Notes: generated by a model from the letters alone, not told the origin. Positions 25,452 through 34,386 are shown, numbered from the stretch's first letter. The stretch: 64,000 nucleotides of DNA from Rhizobium leguminosarum (GCF_001679785.1 NZ_CP016286.1:620001-684000); one strand, 5' to 3'. Numbers and translations: made by a program.

Positions 25452-26393
25452 ATGACACAAGAAGAAGAGATCGCGGCCGAAGCTGCCGCAGAAACCAATG
25501 GTCCGACGCATTCGGGCTTCGTCGCGCTGATCGGGCCGACCAATGCCGGCAAGTCGACGCTGGTGAACCGCCTCGTCGGCGCCAAGGTCTCGATCGTCAG
25601 CCATAAGGTGCAGACGACACGGGCCATCGTCCGCGGCATCGCGATCCACGACAATGCCCAGATCGTCTTCATGGATACGCCTGGTATCTTCAAGCCGCGC
25701 CGCCGGCTTGACCGCGCCATGGTGACCTCGGCCTGGGGCGGTGCGAGGGATGCCGATCTGATCGTGCTGCTGATCGACAGCGAGCGCGGCCTGCGCGGCG
25801 ATGCCGAAGCCATCCTCGAAGGCCTCAAGGAAGTCCGGCAGCCGAAGATCCTGCTGCTCAACAAGATCGACCGCGTCAACCGCGAGGATCTGCTGGCGCT
25901 GGCCGCTGCCGCCAACGAGAAGATCGCTTTCGATCGCACCTTCATGATCTCCGCCGAAAACGGCTCCGGCTGCGACGACCTCATGGACTATCTGGCGAAA
26001 ACGCTCCCGGAGGGACCGTGGTACTATCCGGAAGACCAGATCTCCGATCTGCCGATGCGCCAACTCGCTGCCGAGATCACCCGCGAGAAGCTGTTTTTGC
26101 GCCTGCACCAGGAGCTTCCCTACGCCTCGCACGTCGAGACGGAGACGTGGGAAGAGCGCAAGGACGGCTCGGTGCGGATCGAGCAGGTGATCTATCTCGA
26201 GCGCGACAGCCAGAAGAAGATCGCGCTCGGCAAGGGTGGTGAAACCATCAAGGCGATCTCGACTGCGTCCCGCAAGGAATTGTCGCAGATCCTCGAACAG
26301 CCGGTCCATCTCTTCCTGTTCGTCAAGGTTCGCGAGAATTGGGGTGATGATCCCGAGCGGTTCCGCGAAATGGGTCTCGATTTCCCGAAATAA
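25452..26393 (+). CDS. era: GTPase Era
   Basis: This 313-residue GTPase acts in maturation of the small ribosomal subunit. GTP motifs are all present: G1 GPTNAGKST (28-36), G3 DTPGIF, G4 NKID. The C-terminal KH domain (about 215-300) contains VIYLERDSQKKIALGKGGETIK, which binds the 3' end of 16S rRNA. The start at 25452 is seven bases behind rnc; an in-frame start inside rnc has no support. A strong hairpin follows the gene. Confidence 0.96.
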   Translation: MTQEEEIAAEAAAETNGPTHSGFVALIGPTNAGKSTLVNRLVGAKVSIVSHKVQTTRAIVRGIAIHDNAQIVFMDTPGIFKPRRRLDRAMVTSAWGGARDADLIVLLIDSERGLRGDAEAILEGLKEVRQPKILLLNKIDRVNREDLLALAAAANEKIAFDRTFMISAENGSGCDDLMDYLAKTLPEGPWYYPEDQISDLPMRQLAAEITREKLFLRLHQELPYASHVETETWEERKDGSVRIEQVIYLERDSQKKIALGKGGETIKAISTASRKELSQILEQPVHLFLFVKVRENWGDDPERFREMGLDFPK

Positions 26394-26496
26394 GCATGGC
26401 AAGGATTTCGTCGGGTTGGCGCCAGCCCTTTGTTTCCGCATAAAAAATTCGCCTCGCTCATGGAACGAATCCGTGCCTTGCGCATTCCTTGATGAA

Positions 26497-26524
26497 CGGC
26501 GCGCCAATGTTGGCGCGCCGATTT
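26497..26524 (+). terminator. Hairpin terminator after era
   Basis: CGGCGCGCCAA and TTGGCGCGCCG form a perfect 11-bp stem over a two-base TG spacer (the loop must open a little), followed by ATTTT. It ends the lepB-rnc-era unit and lies just before the Crp/Fnr gene. Confidence 0.7.
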
Positions 26525-26543
26525 TGCGACGGCAAGGGCAAGT

Positions 26544-27296
26544 ATGGCGACGTCGAGACCCATCAATTCTTTCAAGACCCCTTGCGAGCAATGTCCCTTG
26601 CGGCCTCTGCCGCATTTCAGGGAGTTCAGCCGTGATGAGTTGGAGTTCGTCTCGAGCTTCAAGAGGGGTGAGCTTGCCGTCGACGCCGGCTCCACCATCC
26701 TCGTCGAGGGCGCACATAGCGCTCACCTCTTCACCGTGCTCGCCGGCTGGGGCTTCCGCTACAAGATGCTGGAGGACGGACGCCGCCAGATTCTGAACTA
26801 TATCATGCCGGGCGACTTGGTGGGCCTGCAGGGGACGATCGCCGGTGAGATGCAGCATTCCGTCGAAGCGCTTTCGCCCGTGTCCCTTTGTGTCTTCGAG
26901 CGTGACAGGCTGATGACGCTCTACAACAAGCACGCCTCGCTGGCCTTCGACATCACCTGGATCGCCGCGCGCGAGGAGCGCATCCTGGATGAGCATCTCC
27001 TGAGCATCGGCCGCCGGACGGCGCTGGAAAGAGCAGCCTACCTGATCGCTTTCCTGTTTGAGCGCGGCCGGAAGCTCAATATCTTCAACGGCCGCAAATT
27101 CATTCCCATCACCCAGCAGCACATCGCCGACACGCTCGGTCTTTCCATCGTTCACACCAATAAAACTTTGAAAAAGCTCAGCGAACGAGGGTTGATCCGC
27201 TGGCAGGAGCGCGGCTGCGAGGTGCTGAACGGTGAGGAGTTGATGGTGATCGCCGGCTGGGAAGGGCTGGGAGAGGGCAAACGCCCGTTCATCTAA
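26544..27296 (+). CDS. Crp/Fnr-family transcriptional regulator
   Basis: This 250-residue protein has a cyclic-nucleotide-binding-like sensor domain (about 25-145, with GSTILVEGAHSAHLFTVLAG and MPGDLVGLQG) and a C-terminal winged helix-turn-helix (about 165-235, ITQQHIADTLGLSIVHTNK). The N-terminus has C14-x2-C17 but not the four-cysteine pattern of Fnr, so oxygen sensing by an iron-sulfur cluster is not supported. Ligand and targets are unknown. It lies between era and a receiver-domain gene, a spot that breaks the usual era-recO order. Confidence 0.85.
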   Translation: MATSRPINSFKTPCEQCPLRPLPHFREFSRDELEFVSSFKRGELAVDAGSTILVEGAHSAHLFTVLAGWGFRYKMLEDGRRQILNYIMPGDLVGLQGTIAGEMQHSVEALSPVSLCVFERDRLMTLYNKHASLAFDITWIAAREERILDEHLLSIGRRTALERAAYLIAFLFERGRKLNIFNGRKFIPITQQHIADTLGLSIVHTNKTLKKLSERGLIRWQERGCEVLNGEELMVIAGWEGLGEGKRPFI

Positions 27297-27339
27297 AGCG
27301 CGTCGCGTCTTAGGTCTTTGTTTGCGCGACATGCTTTGG
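27294..27339. repeat. Palindromic repeat family B, short copy
   Basis: The block CTAAAGCGCGTCGCGTCTTA...GCGCGACATGCTTTGG begins within the stop codon of the Crp/Fnr gene. It keeps both outer arms of the family seen at 18401 and 43539 but lacks the inner part. Confidence 0.6.
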
Positions 27340-27567
27340 TCAAGCAGCCTGGTTATGTCTTTTTTAAATGCAGATTAGCAGCAAGGAAAATAAGGTCGGC
27401 CGTCATCTTCCTCCGATTTTGATTCTTATCGACCGGGCAGAAAAATGGTTTATTCAGAAAAGGTGGCGGAATTCACCGATAGCGTGCCATGCGGGGCACC
27501 GGAGGGCAATGATGTTGGCGAAACGGCCGGGGCGCTGCGACAGGTGCCCGACGAGGGGCATCGAATC

Positions 27568-27930
27568 ATGAGCGCAATCCGTGTTCTGGTTCTTGAAGAC
27601 AGTTTGATCATCGCGATGGAGGCGGAGGATATTCTACGCCTGGCCGGCGTCGAGAGCATCGATATCGTTGGCAGCGTCGAACAGGCAAGGGCTGCCATCG
27701 CTGCGGAGAAATATGATTTCGCCCTTCTCGACGTCAATCTCGGCGAGGGCATGAGCTTCGGATTTGCCCGCCATCTTCTCGATATCGGCATCCCCTTCGG
27801 CTTCGTCAGCGGCTATTCCGATACCGGCGATTTCCCGCCCGACCTGCAGCACATACCGCTTCTGGTGAAGCCTTTCGACGAAATGGCGATGCGGGAATTC
27901 CTGCAGAGGCTTTTCCCGGCTGTCGCCTGA
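27568..27930 (+). CDS. Single-domain response regulator (receiver protein)
   Basis: From the ATG at 27568 the protein is 120 residues and consists only of a receiver domain: acidic pocket E10-D11 (VLVLEDS), phospho-acceptor D55 (FALLDVNLG), S81 region (FVSGYSD) and K101 (LLVKPF). There is no output domain, so it probably works as a phosphate shuttle or sink or by protein contact. The same frame is open further upstream to an ATG at 27445, which would add 41 residues without domain features and with a weak ribosome binding site. No kinase gene is adjacent. Confidence 0.8.
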   Translation: MSAIRVLVLEDSLIIAMEAEDILRLAGVESIDIVGSVEQARAAIAAEKYDFALLDVNLGEGMSFGFARHLLDIGIPFGFVSGYSDTGDFPPDLQHIPLLVKPFDEMAMREFLQRLFPAVA

Positions 27931-27960
27931 CGCGGTTTCTGACGGGAGTCGGGCCTTGCA

Positions 27961-28020
27961 TTGCAGCGTGTCTTTCAGACGCGCAAAGGACGCTGTAACG
28001 CGTTGAATTATGCAGTAGGA
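27961..28020. repeat. Palindromic repeat family C, copy before recO
   Basis: TGCAGCGTG...CAGACGCGCAAAGGACGCTG and then TTGAATTATGCAGTAGGA match the ends of the copy at 2532-2640, with the middle palindrome missing. It fills the gap between the receiver gene and recO. Confidence 0.6.
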
Positions 28021-28050
28021 TGGATTTGTCAGCCGTAAGGACTTCTTTCG

Positions 28051-28821
28051 ATGCAGTGGCAGGACCATGCGATCATCCTGGGCGTCAAGCGCCACGGCGA
28101 GACGAGCGTCATCGCCGAGGTGATGACGCGTGATCGCGGCCGCCATCTTGGCCTGGTGCGTTCCGGACGCTCGCGCGCCATGCAGCCGGTGCTGCAGGCG
28201 GGCAATGCAGTGGAGGTCATCTGGCGTGCCCGGCTTGACGAGCATCTCGGCGAATTCCGCGTCGAGCCGGTGACGCTTCGCGCTGCCCGGCTGATGGAAA
28301 CGGCAACCGCCGTCTACGGTGTCCAGGCGATGGGCGCGCTGCTGCGGCTGCTGCCGGAGCGTGACCCGCATCCACACCTCTTCGATGCGCTGGAGGTGAT
28401 CCTCGATCACCTGCACAACCCGGCCGATGCCGGCGAACTCTTCGTGCGTTTCGAGCTTGCGGTGCTGAATGACCTCGGCTTCGGCCTCGATCTTGCCGAA
28501 TGCGCCGCGACCGGCGCCCGTTCCGATCTCGCCTATGTCTCGCCGAAATCCGGCCGCGCCGTCAGCCGCGCCGCTGGTGCCCCCTGGGCGGACAAGATGC
28601 TGCTCCTGCCGCCGTTCCTCAGCATCGAGGGCAATCATGCGGCCGACTTCGATAGTCTTTCAGCCGCATTCCGTCTGACAGGGTTCTTTCTGCATCGCCA
28701 TGTCTACGAGCCGCGCGGCATCGAAGCCGTAGCAGCCCGCGACGGCTTCGTTCAGGCGGCACTCAAGGCCCTCAATCCAGCCTTGCGGACGCTTTCAGGT
28801 CCGAATGGTATTTCCGACTGA
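28051..28821 (+). CDS. recO: DNA repair protein RecO
   Basis: The 256-residue protein mediates loading of RecA at single-stranded gaps. The N-terminal OB-fold begins [32 protein letters not shown], the standard RecO start. The middle region [28 protein letters not shown] is the form seen in alphaproteobacteria, where the zinc-binding cysteines of other RecO proteins are not kept. Length is normal. It stands behind the Crp/Fnr and receiver genes and not directly behind era. Confidence 0.93.
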   Translation: MQWQDHAIILGVKRHGETSVIAEVMTRDRGRHLGLVRSGRSRAMQPVLQAGNAVEVIWRARLDEHLGEFRVEPVTLRAARLMETATAVYGVQAMGALLRLLPERDPHPHLFDALEVILDHLHNPADAGELFVRFELAVLNDLGFGLDLAECAATGARSDLAYVSPKSGRAVSRAAGAPWADKMLLLPPFLSIEGNHAADFDSLSAAFRLTGFFLHRHVYEPRGIEAVAARDGFVQAALKALNPALRTLSGPNGISD

Positions 28822-28923
28822 CCTCCGTTTTTTACGGGTGCAAAACATCCTCCGGATTTGGCGGTTTACCTGCCTATGAGCGCTTCCTATGTCTTCACAG
28901 GATTGCCAATCAAGGAGGACCTC

Positions 28924-29919
28924 ATGCTGACTAAGACCGCATCACCGACGACGATCACGCTCTGGAATGGCCGCGAAATTCCGCGCCTTGGCATGGGATG
29001 CTGGGCGATCGGCGGTCCCTTCTACGCCGGCGACACGCCGCTCGGCTGGGGCGATGTCGACGACGATGAATCCGTCGAAGCGATCAACCGCGCCATCGAA
29101 CTCGGCATCCGCTTTTTCGATACGGCCTCGAACTACGGCGCCGGCCACTCGGAAGAGGTGCTCGGCCGGGCAATCGGCAATCGCGACGATATTGTCATCG
29201 CCACCAAGTTCGGTTTCGCCACCGATCCGGCCACCAAGCAGGCAACCGGCGCCTTCGCCGATGAGACCTTCATCCGCCGATCGGTCGAGACCTCGCTGCG
29301 CCGCCTCAAGCGCGATCGCCTCGATCTCCTGCAGTTCCACCTTAATGATTTTCCCCTGGACCAATCGGATGCCGTCTTCGATACGCTGGAGGCGCTGCGC
29401 GCCGAAGGCAAGATCGATGCGTTCGGCTGGAGCACCGATTTTCCCGATCGTGCCGCTCGTCATGTCGGCCGCCGGGGCTACGTCTCGATCCAGCATACGA
29501 TGAATGTTTTCGAACCGGTGCCGGAGATGATCTCGGTCATCGAGGGGAAGGGCCTGATGTCAATCAATCGCGGTCCGCTGGCGATGGGACTGCTCACCGG
29601 CAAGTTCACCGCCGACAAGGCGGTGGGCGCCAAGGATGTCCGTGGGGCGGCCCTTGACTGGATGGTCTATTTCAAGGACGGGCGCATGGCCCCGGAATTC
29701 GCCGCAAGGCTCGATGCCGTCCGCGATCTCCTGACGTCAGGCGGTCGCACACTGACGCAGGGCGCGCTTGCCTGGCTCTGGGCGCGCTCGCCGCGCACCC
29801 TTCCCATTCCGGGGTTCCGCACCGTCGCCCAGGTGGAGGAAAATGCCGGCGCGCTGGAGAAGGGACCACTGCCGGCCGATGTCATGGCAGGCATCGATAC
29901 CGCACTCGCGCGCGCGTGA
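28924..29919 (+). CDS. Aldo/keto reductase
   Basis: A 331-residue NADPH-dependent oxidoreductase with a TIM barrel. The catalytic tetrad is visible: D66 and Y71 in FFDTASNYGAGHSE, K95 in VIATKFG, and H139 in LLQFHLND. The C-terminal PIPGFRTVAQVEENAGAL region binds the cofactor's phosphate. The start ATG at 28924 follows CAAGGAGG; a longer frame upstream lacks support. Neighbouring genes do not suggest a substrate. A family A palindrome lies between its stop codon and the convergent MOSC gene. Confidence 0.88.
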   Translation: MLTKTASPTTITLWNGREIPRLGMGCWAIGGPFYAGDTPLGWGDVDDDESVEAINRAIELGIRFFDTASNYGAGHSEEVLGRAIGNRDDIVIATKFGFATDPATKQATGAFADETFIRRSVETSLRRLKRDRLDLLQFHLNDFPLDQSDAVFDTLEALRAEGKIDAFGWSTDFPDRAARHVGRRGYVSIQHTMNVFEPVPEMISVIEGKGLMSINRGPLAMGLLTGKFTADKAVGAKDVRGAALDWMVYFKDGRMAPEFAARLDAVRDLLTSGGRTLTQGALAWLWARSPRTLPIPGFRTVAQVEENAGALEKGPLPADVMAGIDTALARA

Positions 29920-29920
29920 C

Positions 29921-29990
29921 GCTCTAACTCTTTGTTTTCACGCAATTCCGGACGGAAAAACCGCTTCGCACTTTTCCTGGAATTGCTTTA
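29921..29990. repeat. Palindromic repeat family A, copy between two convergent genes
   Basis: GCTCTAACTCTTTGTTTTCA is followed by CGCAATTCCGGACGGAAAAA and the mirrored GCACTTTTCCTGGAATTGC. CAATTCC and GGAATTG are its outer arms. Related copies lie at 44511-44570 and 50342-50402. Placed between convergent genes, it could act as a two-way terminator or 3' protector. Confidence 0.75.
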
Positions 29991-30845
29991 TGCTGCGGCG
30001 CGACGCTTGAGCGCCCAGCCTTCCGGCCTCTCTTCAACGATGCGGGCGGTGTCACCGATGGTGATCCTGCCGCTGCCGCGCGGAGTGACATTCCAGCCGA
30101 AGAGCGGGCCCGGCACGCGCCGATCGGCCGACATGCGGATGCGGCCCATGGCCGGCATCGGGTTTGGTCCCTCGCGGGACCCGGTCAACTGGTCCTGCGT
30201 CGTCATGATGCAGCGGGAGCAGGGTTTGACGAGATCGAAGCGGATGCCCGCGATCTCGATCGCCGCCCAGCGGTCCTCCGCCCAGGCCTCGTCGGTATCG
30301 ATGACGATGTTCGGACGGAAGCGTTCCATGCCGACACTGCCTTCGCCATGAGCGGCGAGATCGGCATTCAACGCTTTCAGCGAGCCGGTCGTCGTCACCA
30401 GGATCTGGTAGCCGTCGGTAAAGGTGACGGGCGTGGCTTCGCCGGCCCATTCGGCATTCGCCGTCCGCCGTGCCTGCCCGTCGAAGAAGACCAGGCGCAC
30501 CTCGCGGCCAAGCCATTCCGAAAGCTGCCGGTTGCTCTCCGGATCGGCGACGGCGGCGTTGACGGCAGATTTCCACACGATCACATCCATGCGGGCTTCA
30601 GGCTGAGGCGGTGGTACCGATATGTCCGTTTTCCCCTGCATCAGCAGCCGAAAGGCACTCGCTTCCGGTCGTACCTCGATGCCTGCGAGGTCGGGCAACT
30701 CGCGCTGGGTGATGAAGTGCCCTTGCGCATCGGTGATCATCGCCCGCCGGTCGCCGGGAAGCCCATTGGCGTCGATGTCGGCAGCGGGCAGCGCAATGCC
30801 ACGGGCGCTCTTGAGCGGATAGATGAAGAGGTCGCTGACAAGCAT
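29988..30845 (-). CDS. MOSC-domain molybdenum-cofactor protein (YcbX-like)
   Basis: The 285-residue protein has an N-terminal MOSC beta-barrel (about 1-115, with LFIYPLKSARGI and GLPGDRRAMI) and a C-terminal MOSC domain. C209 in KPCSRCIMTTQD is the likely molybdenum ligand. Proteins of this layout, such as YcbX, reduce N-hydroxylated compounds together with a reductase; no reductase domain is fused here. It is followed on the same strand by nothing close, and its start is 9 bp behind the HD gene, so the HD gene and it probably form one unit. Confidence 0.85.
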   Translation of the reverse strand: MLVSDLFIYPLKSARGIALPAADIDANGLPGDRRAMITDAQGHFITQRELPDLAGIEVRPEASAFRLLMQGKTDISVPPPQPEARMDVIVWKSAVNAAVADPESNRQLSEWLGREVRLVFFDGQARRTANAEWAGEATPVTFTDGYQILVTTTGSLKALNADLAAHGEGSVGMERFRPNIVIDTDEAWAEDRWAAIEIAGIRFDLVKPCSRCIMTTQDQLTGSREGPNPMPAMGRIRMSADRRVPGPLFGWNVTPRGSGRITIGDTARIVEERPEGWALKRRAAA

Positions 30846-30854
30846 GCCGTTCTC

Positions 30855-31514
30855 CTAGATTTCGTCCATGAAGGCCGAGAGGAAGTCGCGCAAGCTCTTG
30901 TCACGCGCGGCCGCCAGCCTGCGGCCGGTCTCGGTCTGGAATCCTTCCGCCAGTTTGAACAGCTTCGTCTGGAAATGGTCAATGGCATAACGCTTGTCAT
31001 CGAGCGGGCGGTCTGCCGCTGCCGGGTCGAACGGATCGTAGAGCCCGGATCCCAGTCGCCCGGCGATATAGAAGCAGCGGGCGACGCCGATCATGCCGAT
31101 CGCGTCCAGCCGGTCGGCATCCTGCAGGATCTTCGCCTCCAGCGTCTGCGGCGCCACCCCGGCCGAGAAACTATGCGCGGTGATTGCGTGGGCCGCGGCC
31201 TCGATATCCGTGCCGCTCCAGCCAAGTTCCGCCAGGATCGCCGATGCCTTCTCGGCCGCCAAAGCCGATGCTTTTGCTCGCAGCGGCGAATTCTTCTCGA
31301 CGGCGACGCAGTCGTGCAGCAGCACGGAAGCGGCAAGAATCCGCCCGTCGCCGCCTTCTCCCGCATGGATGCGCATGGCATTCCTGAAAACGCGCAGGAT
31401 ATGGGCAAGGTCGTGCGAGCCGTCGTCGCCGTCGGCCGCATGCGCAATCAGCGCCGCGGCAAGCGTTTCGTGTGGGGAGAAGGCTTCAGCCGCGAACATA
31501 GCGCCATCTGTCAT
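30855..31514 (-). CDS. HD-domain phosphohydrolase (YedJ-like)
   Basis: This 219-residue protein has the metal-binding HD pattern: DGSHDLAHILRVFRNA (H34, H38), LLHDCVAVEK (H67-D68), and LQDADRLDAIG with the distal aspartate. This arrangement matches the YedJ group of predicted metal-dependent phosphohydrolases. The substrate is not known. Nine bases separate it from the MOSC gene downstream, suggesting co-transcription. Another HD gene at 36570 belongs to a different subgroup. Confidence 0.82.
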   Translation of the reverse strand: MTDGAMFAAEAFSPHETLAAALIAHAADGDDGSHDLAHILRVFRNAMRIHAGEGGDGRILAASVLLHDCVAVEKNSPLRAKASALAAEKASAILAELGWSGTDIEAAAHAITAHSFSAGVAPQTLEAKILQDADRLDAIGMIGVARCFYIAGRLGSGLYDPFDPAAADRPLDDKRYAIDHFQTKLFKLAEGFQTETGRRLAAARDKSLRDFLSAFMDEI

Positions 31515-31651
31515 GAGGGAGATCGTTTTCCGCCGATGAGCATCGGCTCGGAAGTGGATGCGGACGGGTAAGAGAATGCGACAACGACGATCTCAGGAAC
31601 CGCAGCCGATTTTGTAGCGGCTTGCCGTGCGAGTCGCAATCGACGGGGGTC

Positions 31652-33550
31652 TCAGTGCTTGGCTTTGGGGAGACGCGTCACGCCACCGCTCTTCGGCGGC
31701 AGGGAGAGAAGATGGGGCACGTCACGCGCCGGTCTCGGCGGGCTGATGTGATAGCCCTGGATCTCGTCGCATTCCTCGCATTCGAGCAGTGCCAGCTGCG
31801 CGGCCGTCTCGACGCCCTCGACGGTGACGCGCATGCCGAGCGCATCGCCGAGCAGGATGATCGCGTGCATGATCGCATGCGCTTCCTTGTTGTCGACGAT
31901 GTCGTTGACGAAGGATTTGTCGATCTTGATCTTATCGAAGGGGAAGCTCGAGAGGTAACTCAGTGAGGAATAGCCGGTTCCGAAATCGTCCATCGAGATG
32001 CGGATGCCACGCTCCTTCAGCGCATGCAGGATCGGCAGCACTTCGCTCAGATTTTCCATCAGCACGCTCTCGGTGATTTCGAGTTCGAGCCGCGACGGCG
32101 ACAGCGCGGCGGTGGCAAGCGCCTCGCCGACATCGCGTGTCAGGTCGCTGCTGCTGAACTGGATTGCCGAAACGTTGACGGCGACCTTGATGCCCTCCGG
32201 CCATTGCGCCGCATCGTTGCAGGCGCGGCGCAAAACCCAACGGCCGATATCGACGATGAGGCCGACTTCTTCGGCAAGCGGAATGAAATCCATCGGCGGA
32301 ACGCGGCCTCGAACCGGGTGGTTCCAGCGGATCAGAGCTTCGAAGCCGCAGATGCACCGCTGCGAGAGGTCATAAAGCGGCTGGTAATGCAGCTCGAACT
32401 CCTCGTTCTCAACGGCTGCTTTGAGGTCCGCCTCCAGCGCGTGGCGCAGCTGCATCTGCGCTTCCATCTCGCTGGCGAAGAAGCGCTCGCGTTTGCGCCC
32501 GTCCGCCTTGGCATGTGACAGCGCCACGCCGGCATTTTTCAGCAGGATATCGGTTTCCTCGCCATCCTCAGGGGCGATTGCGATGCCCATGGAGACGCTG
32601 AGCTCCAGCTGTTTCTCGCCGTGGAAGAATGGCTCGGAAAGCTCCCGGCGGATCTGCTCGGCAAGCGCGGTTACGTTCCACGGCTGCTGCTTGCCGGTCT
32701 GCAGGATGGCGAATTCGTCCGAGCCGAGGCGCGCCAGGGTGTTTTCCGAACCGGCCGAGGCTCGGACGCGGTCCGCGACCTGCTGCAGGATCTTGTCGCC
32801 TGCCGAAGCGCCCATCGTGTTGTTGATCGATTTGAACCGGTCGAGATTGAGGTGAACGAGGGCGATTTGCTCATCCGGCTTGCGTTCCGCAAGCGTCGCA
32901 TCGACCTGTTCGCGAAAATGGATGCGGTTCGGAAGGCCGGTCAGCGGGTCGTGGTGGGCGAGATAGGTGATGCGCTCGGCCGCCCTTCGATCCTCGGTGA
33001 TATCGGCATGGATGGCGATGCTGCTGCCGTCGGAAAGGATAGTCACCATGCTCTGGATGATTCGGCCATCATCCATCAACCATTCGCGCCGACGGAGACC
33101 ACTGCTTCTTGCGGTTGCGGAGGAATGTCGCCCGGTCTGCCGGCCGGGCTTGGCGTTCTCCGTACCACGCATTTTGGCCGTGAGATCGGCGATTGTCGCG
33201 CCGGCAGTGAGATCTTCTTGCGTCAGGCCGAAGAGCTGACGGAAGCGGGTGTTGGAAAGCGTCAGCCGCTGGTCGGCGTCGAAGACGCTGAGACCGAGCG
33301 GCAGGTTGTTGAGAATGATTTCGAAGAGTTTTTTCTGTCCGTCGAATGCCTGGCTGAGCGCTGATATATTGCCTCTCAGCACATGGTTTTCCTTCCGCAG
33401 CGTTTCCACGCTTCTCTCGATTTCGTCATAGTTGCTTTCATGGACGCGATAGGTCGCGATCACGAGATCCATCAGACGCTGCGCATCGATCGATCCATCG
33501 TCCGTAACGGCCTGAGTGCATTGCTGCCAGAAAAGCGCTTCAGCTTTCAT
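31652..33550 (-). CDS. PAS-GGDEF-EAL cyclic-di-GMP protein
   Basis: The 632-residue protein has a short coiled coil (about 38-75), a PAS domain (about 76-188), a GGDEF domain (about 195-360) and an EAL domain (about 370-615). The cyclase motif is GSDEF (276-280), one residue off GGDEF, and there is no RxxD inhibitory site before it. The phosphodiesterase half looks intact: EALIRW (404-409), NVSAIQFSS, ELEITES, DDFGTGYSSL, IKIDKSFV and EGVET. I infer mainly c-di-GMP breakdown with a sensing PAS domain. No membrane segment is seen, so it is cytosolic. Confidence 0.92.
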   Translation of the reverse strand: MKAEALFWQQCTQAVTDDGSIDAQRLMDLVIATYRVHESNYDEIERSVETLRKENHVLRGNISALSQAFDGQKKLFEIILNNLPLGLSVFDADQRLTLSNTRFRQLFGLTQEDLTAGATIADLTAKMRGTENAKPGRQTGRHSSATARSSGLRRREWLMDDGRIIQSMVTILSDGSSIAIHADITEDRRAAERITYLAHHDPLTGLPNRIHFREQVDATLAERKPDEQIALVHLNLDRFKSINNTMGASAGDKILQQVADRVRASAGSENTLARLGSDEFAILQTGKQQPWNVTALAEQIRRELSEPFFHGEKQLELSVSMGIAIAPEDGEETDILLKNAGVALSHAKADGRKRERFFASEMEAQMQLRHALEADLKAAVENEEFELHYQPLYDLSQRCICGFEALIRWNHPVRGRVPPMDFIPLAEEVGLIVDIGRWVLRRACNDAAQWPEGIKVAVNVSAIQFSSSDLTRDVGEALATAALSPSRLELEITESVLMENLSEVLPILHALKERGIRISMDDFGTGYSSLSYLSSFPFDKIKIDKSFVNDIVDNKEAHAIMHAIILLGDALGMRVTVEGVETAAQLALLECEECDEIQGYHISPPRPARDVPHLLSLPPKSGGVTRLPKAKH

Positions 33551-33995
33551 GTGGATGCGTCTAGCGTGGCAGCTGCCACGGCCTCGTGGGAAGGTGCCTT
33601 CGATTGACGTACGTGCATCATTACGCCGGACATGAAAACCTTTCTCAAATGAACACAGAAATTGCTTTTATAGTCGGACTGTCTGGTGGCAATGCGTGAC
33701 GCCCATTTTCTATGGGTCGAATTAATATTCGGTTGCAGTGCAACAGCGACGGGCACTTGGTCAGACAATTGTCTGTATGTGAAAAATCGCTGAAATATGG
33801 GGGAAATCGGCCAGCTGGCGCAGGCGGCAGGCGCCTTGGCGGCGTTCCGTTAACTTTTGTCAATCATCGTTAATGAGAAGTTAACAACTTATTGACGCAC
33901 TCCGCAAATCAGTTTAACCACCGAGTCAGCACTGATTTTCCACGTTCGTATTGCGTACAAACACCACCGGCAAAAGGCGGTGAATGGAGGTTTGT
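33551..33995. other. Intergenic region with a 14-base perfect palindrome
   Basis: No gene is supported in these 445 bp between the divergent EAL and EF-hand genes. The region is AT-rich from 33640 to 33900. A perfect palindrome CAGACAATTGTCTG lies at 33762-33775, and several TTAAC-type stretches follow. Promoters for both genes must be here, but I cannot place them with certainty. Confidence 0.5.
33762..33775. promoter_or_regulatory. Candidate operator palindrome
   Basis: CAGACAATTGTCTG is a perfect 14-bp palindrome in a non-coding AT-rich stretch, 210 bp from the EAL start and 220 bp from the EF-hand start. Size and symmetry fit a dimeric regulator site. No T run follows, so it is not a terminator. 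The regulator is unknown. Confidence 0.4.
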
Positions 33996-34337
33996 ATGAC
34001 CAGCACCACATCCGTTTCAGACACCTCATATGCATATCTGGCGACGCTTTCGCGTCTCGATGCCAATGGCGATGGCGTCCTCAGCCGCGGCGAACGTGCC
34101 GCCGATGAGAAGCCCGGCATCATCAAGGAACTCCTGGAAGACGATACCAGCGGCGACACGCAGCCGAAATTTTCCGGCAGCCTGATCGCGTTGATGATGG
34201 ACACGCGCAACAGTGGCACGGCAAGCAACATCGCCGTTTCCTATCCGTTGCAGCAGACCGCGCCGGCGACCGGCGATCAGTCCGACGATCTCTACCGGAA
34301 CACCTACGGCCAGTTCGACTTCAACGCCGTCGCCTGA
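33996..34337 (+). CDS. Small protein with one canonical EF-hand
   Basis: The 113-residue protein has one perfect 12-residue calcium loop, DANGDGVLSRGE (22-33), in which all ligand positions are filled (D, N, D, backbone, S, E). The rest has no match I recognise; residues 45-113 are polar with many serines and no membrane segment. There is no signal peptide, so it is probably cytosolic or leaves by a leaderless route. The start is 33996, after GGAGG at six bases. A terminator follows directly, making it a single-gene unit. Confidence 0.75.
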   Translation: MTSTTSVSDTSYAYLATLSRLDANGDGVLSRGERAADEKPGIIKELLEDDTSGDTQPKFSGSLIALMMDTRNSGTASNIAVSYPLQQTAPATGDQSDDLYRNTYGQFDFNAVA

Positions 34338-34360
34338 ACGGCGTCCCGATTCGGGTGATC

Positions 34361-34386
34361 AAGCCGGCCGTTTGGCCGGCTTTTTT
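34361..34386 (+). terminator. Terminator after the EF-hand gene
   Basis: AAGCCGGCC, a GTTT loop and GGCCGGCTT form a perfect 9-bp stem with a run of six T residues, 23 bp behind the stop codon. Confidence 0.9.

Noticed and set aside
26544..27296. Oxygen-sensing FnrN-type regulator
   Set aside because: Only one N-terminal CxxC pair is present, without the further cysteines needed for an Fnr-type cluster, so only the general Crp/Fnr family is claimed.
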